DNA of 64,000 bases from the NCBI RefSeq assembly GCF_028551275.1, contig NZ_CP117025.1:1421501-1485500 (forward strand). Reading direction: 5' to 3'. Each line of letters starts with the position of its first letter. Within the stretch, counting starts at the first letter, position 1. Below are positions 15,811 through 24,567 of the stretch, in pieces. Below the pieces are notes generated by a model, which did not search any database, had not been told where the DNA came from, and saw only the letters and a program-made list of their open reading frames with translations. The translations under genes and the position numbers were made by a program. Source of the stretch: Sphingomonas hankookensis (GTDB lineage Bacteria; Pseudomonadota; Alphaproteobacteria; Sphingomonadales; Sphingomonadaceae).

Positions 15811-16805
15811 GTCTGCATCCAGTCGATGATCGGGTCCGCGCCGAAGCGATAGGGATCGGTGCAGGGCAGGCCGTGGGCGTCGGCGGTCTGCGCGCACAGG
15901 CGGCGCGCCTCGTCCTCGGGCAGCTTGACCGTGTTGAGCGCGATGCCGACCGCCTGCACGTCGGGGCTGGTGAGGCGCGCGACCGACAGGTTGGCGGCGA
16001 TGCACTCGGCGATGCCGGGGACGGCGTAATGGGGAAGCCCGCGCATATGCTCGCGCGCCGGGTCGTGGCACATCACGATCGCGCGCGGCTGGGCGCCGTG
16101 GAGCAGGCCGGTCGAGACACCGGCGAAGGACGGGTGGAACAGCGATCCTTGTCCCTCGATGAGGTCCCAGCCGTCATCGCTGCGCGCCGGGGTGATCGTC
16201 TCGATCGCGCCCGAAATGAAGTCGGCGACCACCGCGTCGACGGGCACGCCCGAGCCGGCGATCAGGATGCCGGTCTGTCCGGTGGCGCGGAAATCGGCAG
16301 TGATCCCGCGGGCGACCATAGTGCGCTGGAGCGCGAGGGTCGAATACATCTTGCCGACCGAACAGTCGGTGCCGACGGTCAGCAGGCGGTTGCCGGCGCG
16401 CTTCTTCCCGTTGCCGACCGGCAGGTTCGCGGGGGGATCGCGGACGTCGAACAGCTGGACGCCGGCTTGCCGTGCGGCATCGGCGATTTCCGGCACGTCG
16501 CGCAGCCGCTGGTGCAGGCCCGAGGCGACGTGCATGCCGGTGGCGATGGCGGACAGCGCATCGCGGATCAGCGCGTCGCCCATCTTGCCGCCGGCATTGG
16601 CGATGCCGAGGATCAGGGTGTTGGCGCCGGCTGCGCGGCCTTGCGCGGCGTCCATGCGTGGGAGGCCGAGCGTCAGCGGGCAGTCGTCGTGGCGCCATTC
16701 GCCGACGCATTCGTCCGGGCGGAAGGCCGCAACCCCGCGCGAGGTCTTGATGCCGACCGCGTCGTCGGAATGGCCGAGATAGAGGAGGAAGGGACCGGGG
16801 ATCAT
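15768..16805 (-). CDS. dgcN: DUF1611 protein DgcN (D-glutamate catabolism)
   Basis: 345 residues matching the DUF1611 family, with an N-terminal segment leading to LILGIANAGGKM and a P-loop-like TDCSVGKMYSTLAL in the middle. Family knowledge: DgcN is described as acting on D-glutamate to give N-acetyl-D-glutamate, which DgcA racemises. The pairing with dgcA and a symporter is the diagnostic arrangement. The ATG at 16805 is the first of the operon. The 115 bases upstream, before a REP element, should hold the promoter but no clear box is visible. Sure of the family; the exact reaction rests on the reported pathway. Confidence 0.85.
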   Translation of the reverse strand: MIPGPFLLYLGHSDDAVGIKTSRGVAAFRPDECVGEWRHDDCPLTLGLPRMDAAQGRAAGANTLILGIANAGGKMGDALIRDALSAIATGMHVASGLHQRLRDVPEIADAARQAGVQLFDVRDPPANLPVGNGKKRAGNRLLTVGTDCSVGKMYSTLALQRTMVARGITADFRATGQTGILIAGSGVPVDAVVADFISGAIETITPARSDDGWDLIEGQGSLFHPSFAGVSTGLLHGAQPRAIVMCHDPAREHMRGLPHYAVPGIAECIAANLSVARLTSPDVQAVGIALNTVKLPEDEARRLCAQTADAHGLPCTDPYRFGADPIIDWMQTCFDTSTSPMTVSA

Positions 16806-16924
16806 CGCGCACCCTGCTGGCTGTATGGACCATCGGGATAGGGCGGGGTGGCCGCGCGCGTCATATCGTGCTGTCGCGGGGAGGTATAGCGTTGGGTTAT
16901 GGGTGGTGCTGTCGCAACGAACGT

Positions 16925-17105
16925 CGTCCCAGCGCAGGCTGGGATCTTGCGGTAGTACGGCGCGCGCCTCGCCGCGGGAGGCCCCAGCCTGCGCTGGGGC
17001 GACGGTGTTGTCGCACCCGTCACCCTGGACTTGATCCGGGGTCCCGCTTCCTGGCTGGCGTTGGAAGAAGGAGAAGCGGGACCCCGGGTCAAGCCCGGGG
17101 TGACG
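16925..17105. repeat. Tandem REP-like palindromes between dgcN and the deacylase gene
   Basis: 16925-17003 is a palindrome with arms built on GTCCCAGC and GCTGGGGCGAC. 17018-17105 is a complete family A palindrome (arms CGTCACCCTGGACTTG and its reverse complement form). They fill most of the 306-base gap between two same-strand operons and may end transcription of the upstream pair or stabilise its mRNA (inference). Confidence 0.85.
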
Positions 17106-17111
17106 TGAGGG

Positions 17112-18707
17112 TTAGGTGGTGGGGCAGTTCTTCGGCGTCGGGCGCAGCAGGGCGCGGCCGGGGGCGGCGCCGGTGGTGGCGCCGTCCTTGAGCGCTAGTT
17201 TGCCGTTTACGAACAGCGCCTTGACGCCGGCGCTGGGTACGCGCGGGTTTACGTAGGTGGCGCGGGGGGCGTAGTTGACCGGGTCGAACACGACTACATC
17301 GGCATAATAGCCGGGTTTGAGGTAACCGCGATGGTCCATGCGGTACATGTCGGCGGTGGCGCCGGTCGAGCGGTGGATGAAGTCGCGCATCGTGATCACC
17401 TTCCGCTCGCGGACATAGACCTGATATTTGCGCGGGAAGGTGGCGTATTGCCGCGGATGGCCGTTCGATCCGTCGGAGCTGGTCACGACCCAGGGCTGCC
17501 GCATGATGAGGTCGGCATCGGCGTCGATCATGTTGAAACTGGCGACCGAGACGCCGGCCGGTTCCTTGCCCGTGGCATCGGCGACGCGCAGGATCTTGAT
17601 CGCGGCGTCGATCGGGTCGAGCTTCCACGCGGTCGCCATCTGGGCGAGCGTCTTGCCGGTCCACGGCATCCCGGCGCTGGTCAGCAGCAGCGAGTCCGCG
17701 CCGCCGCGCCGGCGGAGATTCTCGGCCATTTCGACCTTGATCTTCGCCAGCGTCGCCGGGTCGTCGAAGCGCTGGATCAGGCGCGGATAGCCGCCGTCGT
17801 TCGCCCAGCGCGGGACGAGCGAGGCATCGACGCTGGAGCCGGAGGCGAGCCACGGGTACTGGTCGGCGGTGACGTTCTGCCCGGCCTTGCGCGCGGCTTC
17901 GATCGTGGCGATCAGTTCGGGGGCCTTGCCATGGACGTCGACGCCCAGCGCTTTCAGATGGGCGATATGGACCGGCATGTTCGCCTGCCGTCCGATCTCG
18001 ATTACTTCTTTGGTCGAGTTGATGAGGCCGATCGAATAGTTGGATTCGTCGCGCTGATGGGTGTCGTACATGCCGCCGCGAATCGCGGCTTCGCGGGCGA
18101 TGGCGACGACCTCGTCGGTCTTGGCGAAGCTCTGCGGCGCGTAGAACAGGCCGGTCGAAAAGCCATAGGCGCCTTCGCACATCGCCTTGGCCACCAGCGC
18201 CTTTTCCTGCGTCAGTTGGGCAGGGGTCGGAGCGCGGTCGTCCTGTCCGAGCACGCGGCCGCGCACCGATCCGAAGCCGACGAACGGCGCGACATTGGTG
18301 CCGATGCCGCCGGCCATCAGCTTGCGCGCGTCCTCCGCGACGTCGGGCGTGCCGTATCCGTCGACGCCGATGACGATGGTCGACACCCCCTGCGCCAGCC
18401 AGGGGAGGTTGAGACGCTCCTTCGCGTCGGTCGAGCGGATATAGCTGTCGGGATGGGTATGGGCGTCGATGAAACCGGGTGCGACGATCTGGCCCTTCGC
18501 GTCGATGATCTGCGCCGCCTGCGTCCGGCGGGTCGGGCCGACATAGACGATGCGGTCGCCGGCAATCTCGACATCGCCGGTGATCGGTTCCGCGTTCGCG
18601 CCGTTATAGATGGTGCCGCCACGGATCACGATGTCGACCCGGGGCGCGGCTGCCACGGCCGGACCGGCGAGCGCGGCGAACAGGGCGATCAGGGGCAGGC
18701 GCTTCAT
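17112..18707 (-). CDS. N-acyl-D-amino-acid deacylase (D-aminoacylase), exported
   Basis: 531 residues. A signal peptide with hydrophobic core ends near A19-A20. The amidohydrolase fold starts at residue 23, with the metal site H83-T-H85 in GFIDAHTHPD and a C-terminal beta-sandwich strand YLKPGYYADVVVFDP. The family hydrolyses N-acyl-D-amino acids (EC 3.5.1.81/82) to D-amino acids and an acyl acid. The start overlaps the stop of the penicillin-acylase gene (ATGA), so both are co-translated. Placement beside dgcN/dgcA suggests it supplies D-glutamate or other D-amino acids in the periplasm. Confidence 0.85.
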   Translation of the reverse strand: MKRLPLIALFAALAGPAVAAAPRVDIVIRGGTIYNGANAEPITGDVEIAGDRIVYVGPTRRTQAAQIIDAKGQIVAPGFIDAHTHPDSYIRSTDAKERLNLPWLAQGVSTIVIGVDGYGTPDVAEDARKLMAGGIGTNVAPFVGFGSVRGRVLGQDDRAPTPAQLTQEKALVAKAMCEGAYGFSTGLFYAPQSFAKTDEVVAIAREAAIRGGMYDTHQRDESNYSIGLINSTKEVIEIGRQANMPVHIAHLKALGVDVHGKAPELIATIEAARKAGQNVTADQYPWLASGSSVDASLVPRWANDGGYPRLIQRFDDPATLAKIKVEMAENLRRRGGADSLLLTSAGMPWTGKTLAQMATAWKLDPIDAAIKILRVADATGKEPAGVSVASFNMIDADADLIMRQPWVVTSSDGSNGHPRQYATFPRKYQVYVRERKVITMRDFIHRSTGATADMYRMDHRGYLKPGYYADVVVFDPVNYAPRATYVNPRVPSAGVKALFVNGKLALKDGATTGAAPGRALLRPTPKNCPTT

Positions 18708-21043
18708 CGGCGAATCCTTCTGGGCGGGGGCATCAGCGTAGCACGGCGCGCGGCCTTGCCGTCCACCGCCGTGCGGCTGAACAGCAGGGGCAGCGTCTGG
18801 CCGGCGATCCACGGGGTGTACTGGTCGCGGTAATGGGGGCTGCGCGGGTCGTTCGACTGGCCGGGCAGGTTCAGGAATACCGAATTGTCCCATGCGCCGA
18901 CGTCGATGACCTGCAGATAGCTGGCTCCGCCGCCAACGCGCCAGCCGGGGCCGTCGCCCAGCCAGCGTGCCATGACGGTGTAGCTGTCGCCGCCCGATCC
19001 GCCGCCCTCGATCGGGGGGAAGGCGGCGGCGATGGCGGGGATGCGCGACAGGGGATGGGCGATGCGGACCTGATGCAGCTTGCCCCAGCGCCATGCGGCA
19101 GGGTCGCGGCCGAGCAGCGACTGCGCGCTGGTCCAGGCGGAGGCGAGCGCGTCGCGTAGCATCGCGTCGCGGGCGGTGGCCGGTAGCCGCGCATCGGGTT
19201 TCGCGAGGATGCCGAGCAGGACCGAGGGGTCGATTTCGGTCACCAGCGCCTTGGCCCGGTCGGGGACGATGGCAGCCAGCATCCGCTTGCCCAGATCGCG
19301 CCACAGGATTTCGAACAGCGCGGCGGGGCCGCTGTCGGCGGTCAGGCGGCCGTCCCAGCGGCGCAGCATGTCGCCGGCCGGGGAGGGTGTGGCGGGCAAT
19401 AGCGCGATCAACTGGCGTGCCGGCGTCGAGACCGTGTCGAACTGCAACGCGACGCTGTCGGCGATGCTGTGCTTCGGCTGGGCGGCGAGCACGTCGGCGA
19501 TGCGTTCGTAGCGATAGGGCGCGCGGAACGAGAAGGCGGGGATGCGGTCGCGCGGCCAGTCGGCGGGCAGGTTGTTCTGGTTGGCCGAGGCGAACCAGCC
19601 CTTCCTGGGGTTATATTCGTTGGGCAGCGACGCGAAGTCGCGCATGCCGGTCCAGTCGTAGCGACCGTCGCCCGGCACCGGCAGCAGCCCGTCGCCGCGC
19701 TTGCGCACCGGTGCGAAGCCGATCACCTGCCAACCGGTATTTCCCTGCGTATCGGCATAATGGAAATTGGTCGGCGAGGGGTGGAGCCGGAACGCTTTCC
19801 TGAGCGATGCCCAGTCGCGGGCGAGGTTGATGGCGACCATCGCGAAGGCGCCGCCGCCGCCCGGCTGCATCGCGATCGACGCCAGCACGCTGGCGCGGCG
19901 CTTCGCCGGATCGTGCGACACGACCGGCCCCTGCACCGAATAGCGCAGCGTCGCGACATAGGGGGCGGTGCCCTTTACCGGGATCGCGATGTCGATCTTG
20001 GTAAAGCGCTTCCAGCCGCCATTGTGGCGGTAGCGTTCAGGATCGGCGGGATCGAGTTCGAGGATGAACAGGTCCTGCTGGTCGATATGGAAGTTCGTGC
20101 GGCCAAAGGCGAAGCGGTCGGTATGGCCCTGCATGATGCCGGGCAGGCCGGGCGCGCCGCCACCGATCACGTCAAGGCCAGGCGCGGTCAGGTGCGCGAC
20201 ATGGCGCGGGCCGAAGCCGCCGATGCCGAGATGCGGGTCGTTGGCAAGGATCGGGCGGCCGGTCGCGGTGCGGTTGCCCGCGACGGTCCACGCGTTGCTG
20301 CCGGCATTGGCGTGTTCCATCGGACCTTCGGCCGGATCGCGGACCGGGGTGTCGGGACCGAAGGGCAGGCCGCCCTGCCGCAACACGCCGAAGTCGGCGG
20401 GCGAGATGGCGGCGGTGTCGAGGCCGTCGGGGACGGTCATCTGCCAGTTGGGACGCAAGGGCGCGACGATCGCGTCGAGGTCAAGCAGGCCGATCGCGGC
20501 CAGTTGCGCGCGGCGGATTTCGTCATCGGCATTGCCGATCGCGCCACCGCGGGCGAGCACCATATCCTCGATCGCCCATTTGATCGGCTGGACCCCGAGG
20601 ATCGTGTATTCGGGCGGAAGCAATGCCGGGTCGGCCAGCACCTCGTCGATGCGCGCGTTGATGCCTGCGATATAGGCGCGGGTGCATTCCAGCACATTGG
20701 CGGGCACCTTGCGCAGTTCGGCATCCAGGTCGCCGCGATAATGGAACAGGCGGGCCGCCGCATCGTGCCGGGCGAAGTCCGCGCCGAATGCTTCGGCCAG
20801 CCGGCCCAGTTCCCGCCGGTGGCCGAGATCGATCTGGAACAGCCGGTCGCGCGCGACGACATAGCCCTGTCCGTAGAACGCGTCGGGGATGGTCGCGGCG
20901 CGGATATGCGGCACGCCGTAAATGTCGTCGACGATCTCGATCGGGGCGGAGAGGGTGTCGGGCGCGGGCGCGGCACCCGCGACCATCGGCACCAGCGCGA
21001 ACGCGGCGGCCGATCCCTGTAAAAAGGCGCGGCGGTTCATCAT
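18704..21043 (-). CDS. Penicillin-acylase-family N-terminal-nucleophile hydrolase, Tat-exported
   Basis: About 779 residues. The start region MMNRRAFLQGSAAAFALV is a twin-arginine signal. The precursor has an alpha chain to about residue 248 and the conserved autocleavage site before S249-N-A-W, which becomes the N-terminal nucleophile of the beta chain. Family members cleave amide side chains of penicillins, acyl-homoserine lactones or N-acyl amino acids. I chose ATG 21043 for spacing from an AAGGG; 21052 and 21040 are alternatives. Co-translated with the D-aminoacylase, it probably acts on N-acyl amino acids or peptides rather than antibiotics (inference); quorum quenching is also possible. 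Confidence 0.82.
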   Translation of the reverse strand: MMNRRAFLQGSAAAFALVPMVAGAAPAPDTLSAPIEIVDDIYGVPHIRAATIPDAFYGQGYVVARDRLFQIDLGHRRELGRLAEAFGADFARHDAAARLFHYRGDLDAELRKVPANVLECTRAYIAGINARIDEVLADPALLPPEYTILGVQPIKWAIEDMVLARGGAIGNADDEIRRAQLAAIGLLDLDAIVAPLRPNWQMTVPDGLDTAAISPADFGVLRQGGLPFGPDTPVRDPAEGPMEHANAGSNAWTVAGNRTATGRPILANDPHLGIGGFGPRHVAHLTAPGLDVIGGGAPGLPGIMQGHTDRFAFGRTNFHIDQQDLFILELDPADPERYRHNGGWKRFTKIDIAIPVKGTAPYVATLRYSVQGPVVSHDPAKRRASVLASIAMQPGGGGAFAMVAINLARDWASLRKAFRLHPSPTNFHYADTQGNTGWQVIGFAPVRKRGDGLLPVPGDGRYDWTGMRDFASLPNEYNPRKGWFASANQNNLPADWPRDRIPAFSFRAPYRYERIADVLAAQPKHSIADSVALQFDTVSTPARQLIALLPATPSPAGDMLRRWDGRLTADSGPAALFEILWRDLGKRMLAAIVPDRAKALVTEIDPSVLLGILAKPDARLPATARDAMLRDALASAWTSAQSLLGRDPAAWRWGKLHQVRIAHPLSRIPAIAAAFPPIEGGGSGGDSYTVMARWLGDGPGWRVGGGASYLQVIDVGAWDNSVFLNLPGQSNDPRSPHYRDQYTPWIAGQTLPLLFSRTAVDGKAARRATLMPPPRRIRR

Positions 21044-21499
21044 CGGCGGCATCCCTTGCTGGTCATGCGATGCGGCGCTCGGCATCGCACAAAAGGTACA
21101 CGTTCGTCCTGAGTAGCTGTTGAGCGTAGTCGAAACAGCGTATCGAAGGACCGCCGAGGGTGCTTCGATACGAGGCTTCGACAAGCTCAGCCTCTACTCA
21201 GCACGAACGGGTGAGGCTGAGGTTGCCGCACTCTACGGACAGCGTGCCGGCGACAGGTATGACAACCGCGCCCCGGCCCATAGGGCGCGTTTATGGCAGG
21301 GCTGCCCATAATCTGCGGCTATGGCCCGACGAAGCGATAATAGCCGCGCATCGCTTGACGCATGTCCCTGCGACCGCGCAGCTTTCGCCTTCGACACGAA
21401 CGACGATGGCGCTACGGCGGCTACGATCGGTTCGGCGATGCCGCAGGAACCAATCCGGTAACAAATCCAGCCCGACCAACGGGCGAAGGGGAGCTAACC
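21044..21499. other. Divergent intergenic region with family C inverted repeat
   Basis: A 456-base gap between divergent genes. 21101-21209 is an imperfect inverted repeat with arms of about 48 nt, starting CGTTCGTCCTGAGTAG and ending CTACTCAGCACGAACG. A half copy lies at 45168-45217. The part from 21210 to 21480 is non-coding and should include the TonB-receptor promoter; no operator is recognised. Confidence 0.75.
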
Positions 21500-24415
21500 A
21501 TGACGACATCCATGCCCTTCCGGCGGTATCTCCCGGCACTGGCGCGCGCGACCAGCCTCGCTGCGCTGTGCATCGCGACCCCAGCGTTCGCGCAGGACGC
21601 GGTTCCGCAGACCGACCAGGCGACCGCTGCCGAGACGCAGGCGGAGGGCGAGATCCTCGTCACCGGATCGCGCGTGGTGCGCGACGGGTTCCAGTCGCCG
21701 ACGCCGCTGACCGTGCTGACCCAGCAGGAAATCCAGAACAGTTCGCCGACCAACAACCTAGCCGATTTCGTGAACCAGATTCCGGCGGTGGCGGGCAGTT
21801 TGCGCCCCGCCAACTCGCGCCTCGCGATCAGCTCGGGTCTGGCCGGGATCAACGCGCTGAACCTGCGCGCGCTGGGCGAAATCCGCACGCTGGTGCTGCT
21901 CGACGGGCGGCGCTCGGTCGGGTCGAGCGTCACGGGACTGGTCGATATCAACACCTTCCCGCAATCGCTGGTGAAGAGCGTCGAGATCGTGACCGGCGGT
22001 GCGTCGGCGGCCTATGGGTCGGACGCGGTGGCGGGCGTGGTCAACTTCGCGCTCGACAAGACCTATGAGGGGCTGAAGGTCACCGCCGACAGCGGCATCA
22101 CCGAATATGGCGACGGGTTCAATTACTCGTTCAGCGTGGCGGGCGGCACGAGTTTTGCCGACGGGCGCGGGCATATCCTGCTGAGCGGGGAAGTCGCGCA
22201 TCGCGACGGCATCTTCCAGGTCGATCGGGAATGGAATGCGCGCGGGCGGGTGGTCGTCACCAACCCGGCCTATACCAATACCAACGGGTTGCCGCAGTTC
22301 CTGACGCTGAACCAGATCGGCGTGGCGAACGCGACGCCGGGTGGGATTATCCTGAATTCGACCGGCGGCACCGCCAACCGGCTGCGCGGCATCTATTTCG
22401 GTGCCGGCGGGTCGGTGAACCAGTTCAACTATGGCAGCTTCAATTCGCCCGCGCTGGGCGGCAGCAGCGCACCGACGCGGACGCAGGGCGGCGACTGGCA
22501 GCTGAACGATCAGGGGCGCAATATCGGCCTCGACGCCGATGACGACCGGCATGGCGTGTTCGGGCGGGTCAGCTATCAGCTGGCCGACTGGATCACGGTG
22601 TTCGGCGAGGCATCGTACAACTGGCAGAAAACGCTGTTCAACGCCGGGCCGCAGCTGACGACGACGACCACGCTGCGTGCGGACAATGCGTACCTCATCA
22701 ACACGTTGGGCGCGGCGCGGCTGGCGGGTATCCAGACGGTGACGATCGGCACCACCGCCGTCGACCTACCGTATCGCAAGAACAACAGCAGCCGCGACGT
22801 GCAGCGTTACGCGATCGGCGCGGAGGGCGATTTCCAGCTGTTCGGCAACAAGGCGGTGTGGAGCGCCTATGGCCAATATGGCGAGACCAACGCCCGCGAG
22901 CAGCTGCGCGACATCATGAACGTCGCGCGCATGGCCAATGCCACCGACGCGGTGTTCGCGCCGGCGGGCAATGCGCTGGGCGTGGCCGCCGGCACCATCG
23001 TCTGCCGCTCGACGCTGACCGCGCCCACCAATGGCTGCGTCCCGATGAACCGGCTGGGCGTCGGCGTCACCAGCCAGGGCGCGATCGATTATGCGCTGGG
23101 CGATCCGTATCGCGACCAGACGCTCAAGCAGACGGTGGCGGGCATCAACCTGTCGGTCGTGCCCTTTGCGACCTGGGCCGGCGATGTCAGCGTCGCGGTC
23201 GGCGGCGAATATCGCAAGGAAGAAGTGTCGGGCAATGTGCCCACCGAGTTCCAGACCGGATGGTCGGTCGGCAACTTCCTGCCGACCTTCGGCAGCTACA
23301 ACGTCAAGGAAGCCTATCTCGAGACCGTGGTCCCGCTGGGGTCGGGAGTCGAGTTCAACGGCGCGGTGCGGGCGACCGATTATTCGACGTCGGGTTATGT
23401 GACGACGTGGAAGGTCGGCACGACGTGGCAGCCGATCGAGGATATCCGTTTCCGCGTCACCCGGTCGCGCGACATCCGCGCGCCCAATCTGAACGAGCTG
23501 TTTCAGGCGGGCACGTCGCGTACGAACACGTTGACCGATCCGTTCACCAACCGCAACGGCGTCACCTTCCGCGAGACGACGACGGGCAACCTGAACCTGA
23601 AGCCCGAAATCGCCGATTCGACCAGCGTCGGCGTGGTGTTGCAGCCGCGCTTCATCCCCGGCTTCTCCTTCTCGGCCGACGGGTTCCTCATCAAGCTGCA
23701 GGACGCGATCGGCCAGTTCTTTGCGCAGGATATCATCAACCGCTGCTTCGAAGGGCGGACCGAGTTCTGCGCCGCCTATGGTCCCGATCCGACGGGGGAC
23801 CGCGAGTTCTTCTTCCGCGCCAGCCCGTTCAACTTCGCGCGGCAGACGGTGCGCGGGCTGGACTTCGATGCAACCTATCGCCTGCCGCTGGCTGACGTGG
23901 TCGACAGCGTGCCGGGCAATGTGACGCTCAAGGCATTGGCGACGCGCTATATCGACAACATCACCGACAGCGGCGTGCCGAACGTCGTGCCGGTCGATAT
24001 CGTCGGGCAGCTGGGCGGGTCGAGCCTGCCGAGCTGGATCTATCGCTTCAACGCCAGCTACGACACCGACAATTTCGCGATCACCGGCACCGCGCGCGGG
24101 GTCGCCGGCGGGACCTATTCGAACAATTATATCGTGTGTTCGACGAACTGCCCGGTCGGGCGTCCGGGGGGGACCGTGTCGCAATTCCCGACGATCGACA
24201 GCAACAGGATCGACGGCGCGACCTATTTCGACCTCAACCTGACCGGCAAGGTCGATATGGGCGGCGGCGCGAAGGGGGAGGTGTTCCTGAACGTCACCAA
24301 CCTGTTCAACCGCGAACCGATCCTGCTGCCCGAAACCGGGCTGGCGGCGAACAGCACCTATTCGGACCTGCTGGGCCGGGCGTTCCGGGTGGGCATCCGG
24401 ATGCAGACGCGGTGA
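21500..24415 (+). CDS. TonB-dependent outer-membrane receptor
   Basis: 971 residues. The ATG at 21500 has GAAGGGGAG about seven bases upstream and opens a clear signal peptide ending in TPAFAQD. A plug domain follows (EILVTGSRVVRDGFQSPTPL, then a plug motif around ADFVNQIPAVAG), then a 22-strand barrel ending in the typical LLGRAFRVGIRMQTR. It lies between the acylase genes and the D-lactate dehydrogenase/kinase pair, so peptides, muropeptides or N-acyl amino acids are plausible ligands. Sphingomonads carry many such receptors and substrate cannot be read from sequence. Confidence 0.9.
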   Translation: MTTSMPFRRYLPALARATSLAALCIATPAFAQDAVPQTDQATAAETQAEGEILVTGSRVVRDGFQSPTPLTVLTQQEIQNSSPTNNLADFVNQIPAVAGSLRPANSRLAISSGLAGINALNLRALGEIRTLVLLDGRRSVGSSVTGLVDINTFPQSLVKSVEIVTGGASAAYGSDAVAGVVNFALDKTYEGLKVTADSGITEYGDGFNYSFSVAGGTSFADGRGHILLSGEVAHRDGIFQVDREWNARGRVVVTNPAYTNTNGLPQFLTLNQIGVANATPGGIILNSTGGTANRLRGIYFGAGGSVNQFNYGSFNSPALGGSSAPTRTQGGDWQLNDQGRNIGLDADDDRHGVFGRVSYQLADWITVFGEASYNWQKTLFNAGPQLTTTTTLRADNAYLINTLGAARLAGIQTVTIGTTAVDLPYRKNNSSRDVQRYAIGAEGDFQLFGNKAVWSAYGQYGETNAREQLRDIMNVARMANATDAVFAPAGNALGVAAGTIVCRSTLTAPTNGCVPMNRLGVGVTSQGAIDYALGDPYRDQTLKQTVAGINLSVVPFATWAGDVSVAVGGEYRKEEVSGNVPTEFQTGWSVGNFLPTFGSYNVKEAYLETVVPLGSGVEFNGAVRATDYSTSGYVTTWKVGTTWQPIEDIRFRVTRSRDIRAPNLNELFQAGTSRTNTLTDPFTNRNGVTFRETTTGNLNLKPEIADSTSVGVVLQPRFIPGFSFSADGFLIKLQDAIGQFFAQDIINRCFEGRTEFCAAYGPDPTGDREFFFRASPFNFARQTVRGLDFDATYRLPLADVVDSVPGNVTLKALATRYIDNITDSGVPNVVPVDIVGQLGGSSLPSWIYRFNASYDTDNFAITGTARGVAGGTYSNNYIVCSTNCPVGRPGGTVSQFPTIDSNRIDGATYFDLNLTGKVDMGGGAKGEVFLNVTNLFNREPILLPETGLAANSTYSDLLGRAFRVGIRMQTR

Positions 24416-24444
24416 GGGGGTAGTCGCTTCGTCCTTGATGATGC

Positions 24445-24530
24445 CGTACCTCCGCGCAGGCGGGGGGCCAGCGTCCCGAACGCCAAGGTTGCGTTGTCCG
24501 GCTCTGGACCCCCGCCCGCGCGGGGGTACG
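24445..24530. repeat. REP-like palindrome, family B
   Basis: Arms built on GTACCTCCGCGCAGGCGGGG and CCCCCGCCCGCGCGGGGGTAC, about 35 bases apart, after the TonB-receptor stop and before dld. Confidence 0.85.
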
Positions 24531-24567
24531 GTGAGTGCGAGTTGAGGATGGCGGCAGACGGGATGGT

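Noticed and set aside
17112..19304. A 730-residue frame extending the D-aminoacylase upstream
   Set aside because: The signal peptide starts at 18707, overlapping the acylase stop; upstream residues are the wrong frame of the acylase gene.
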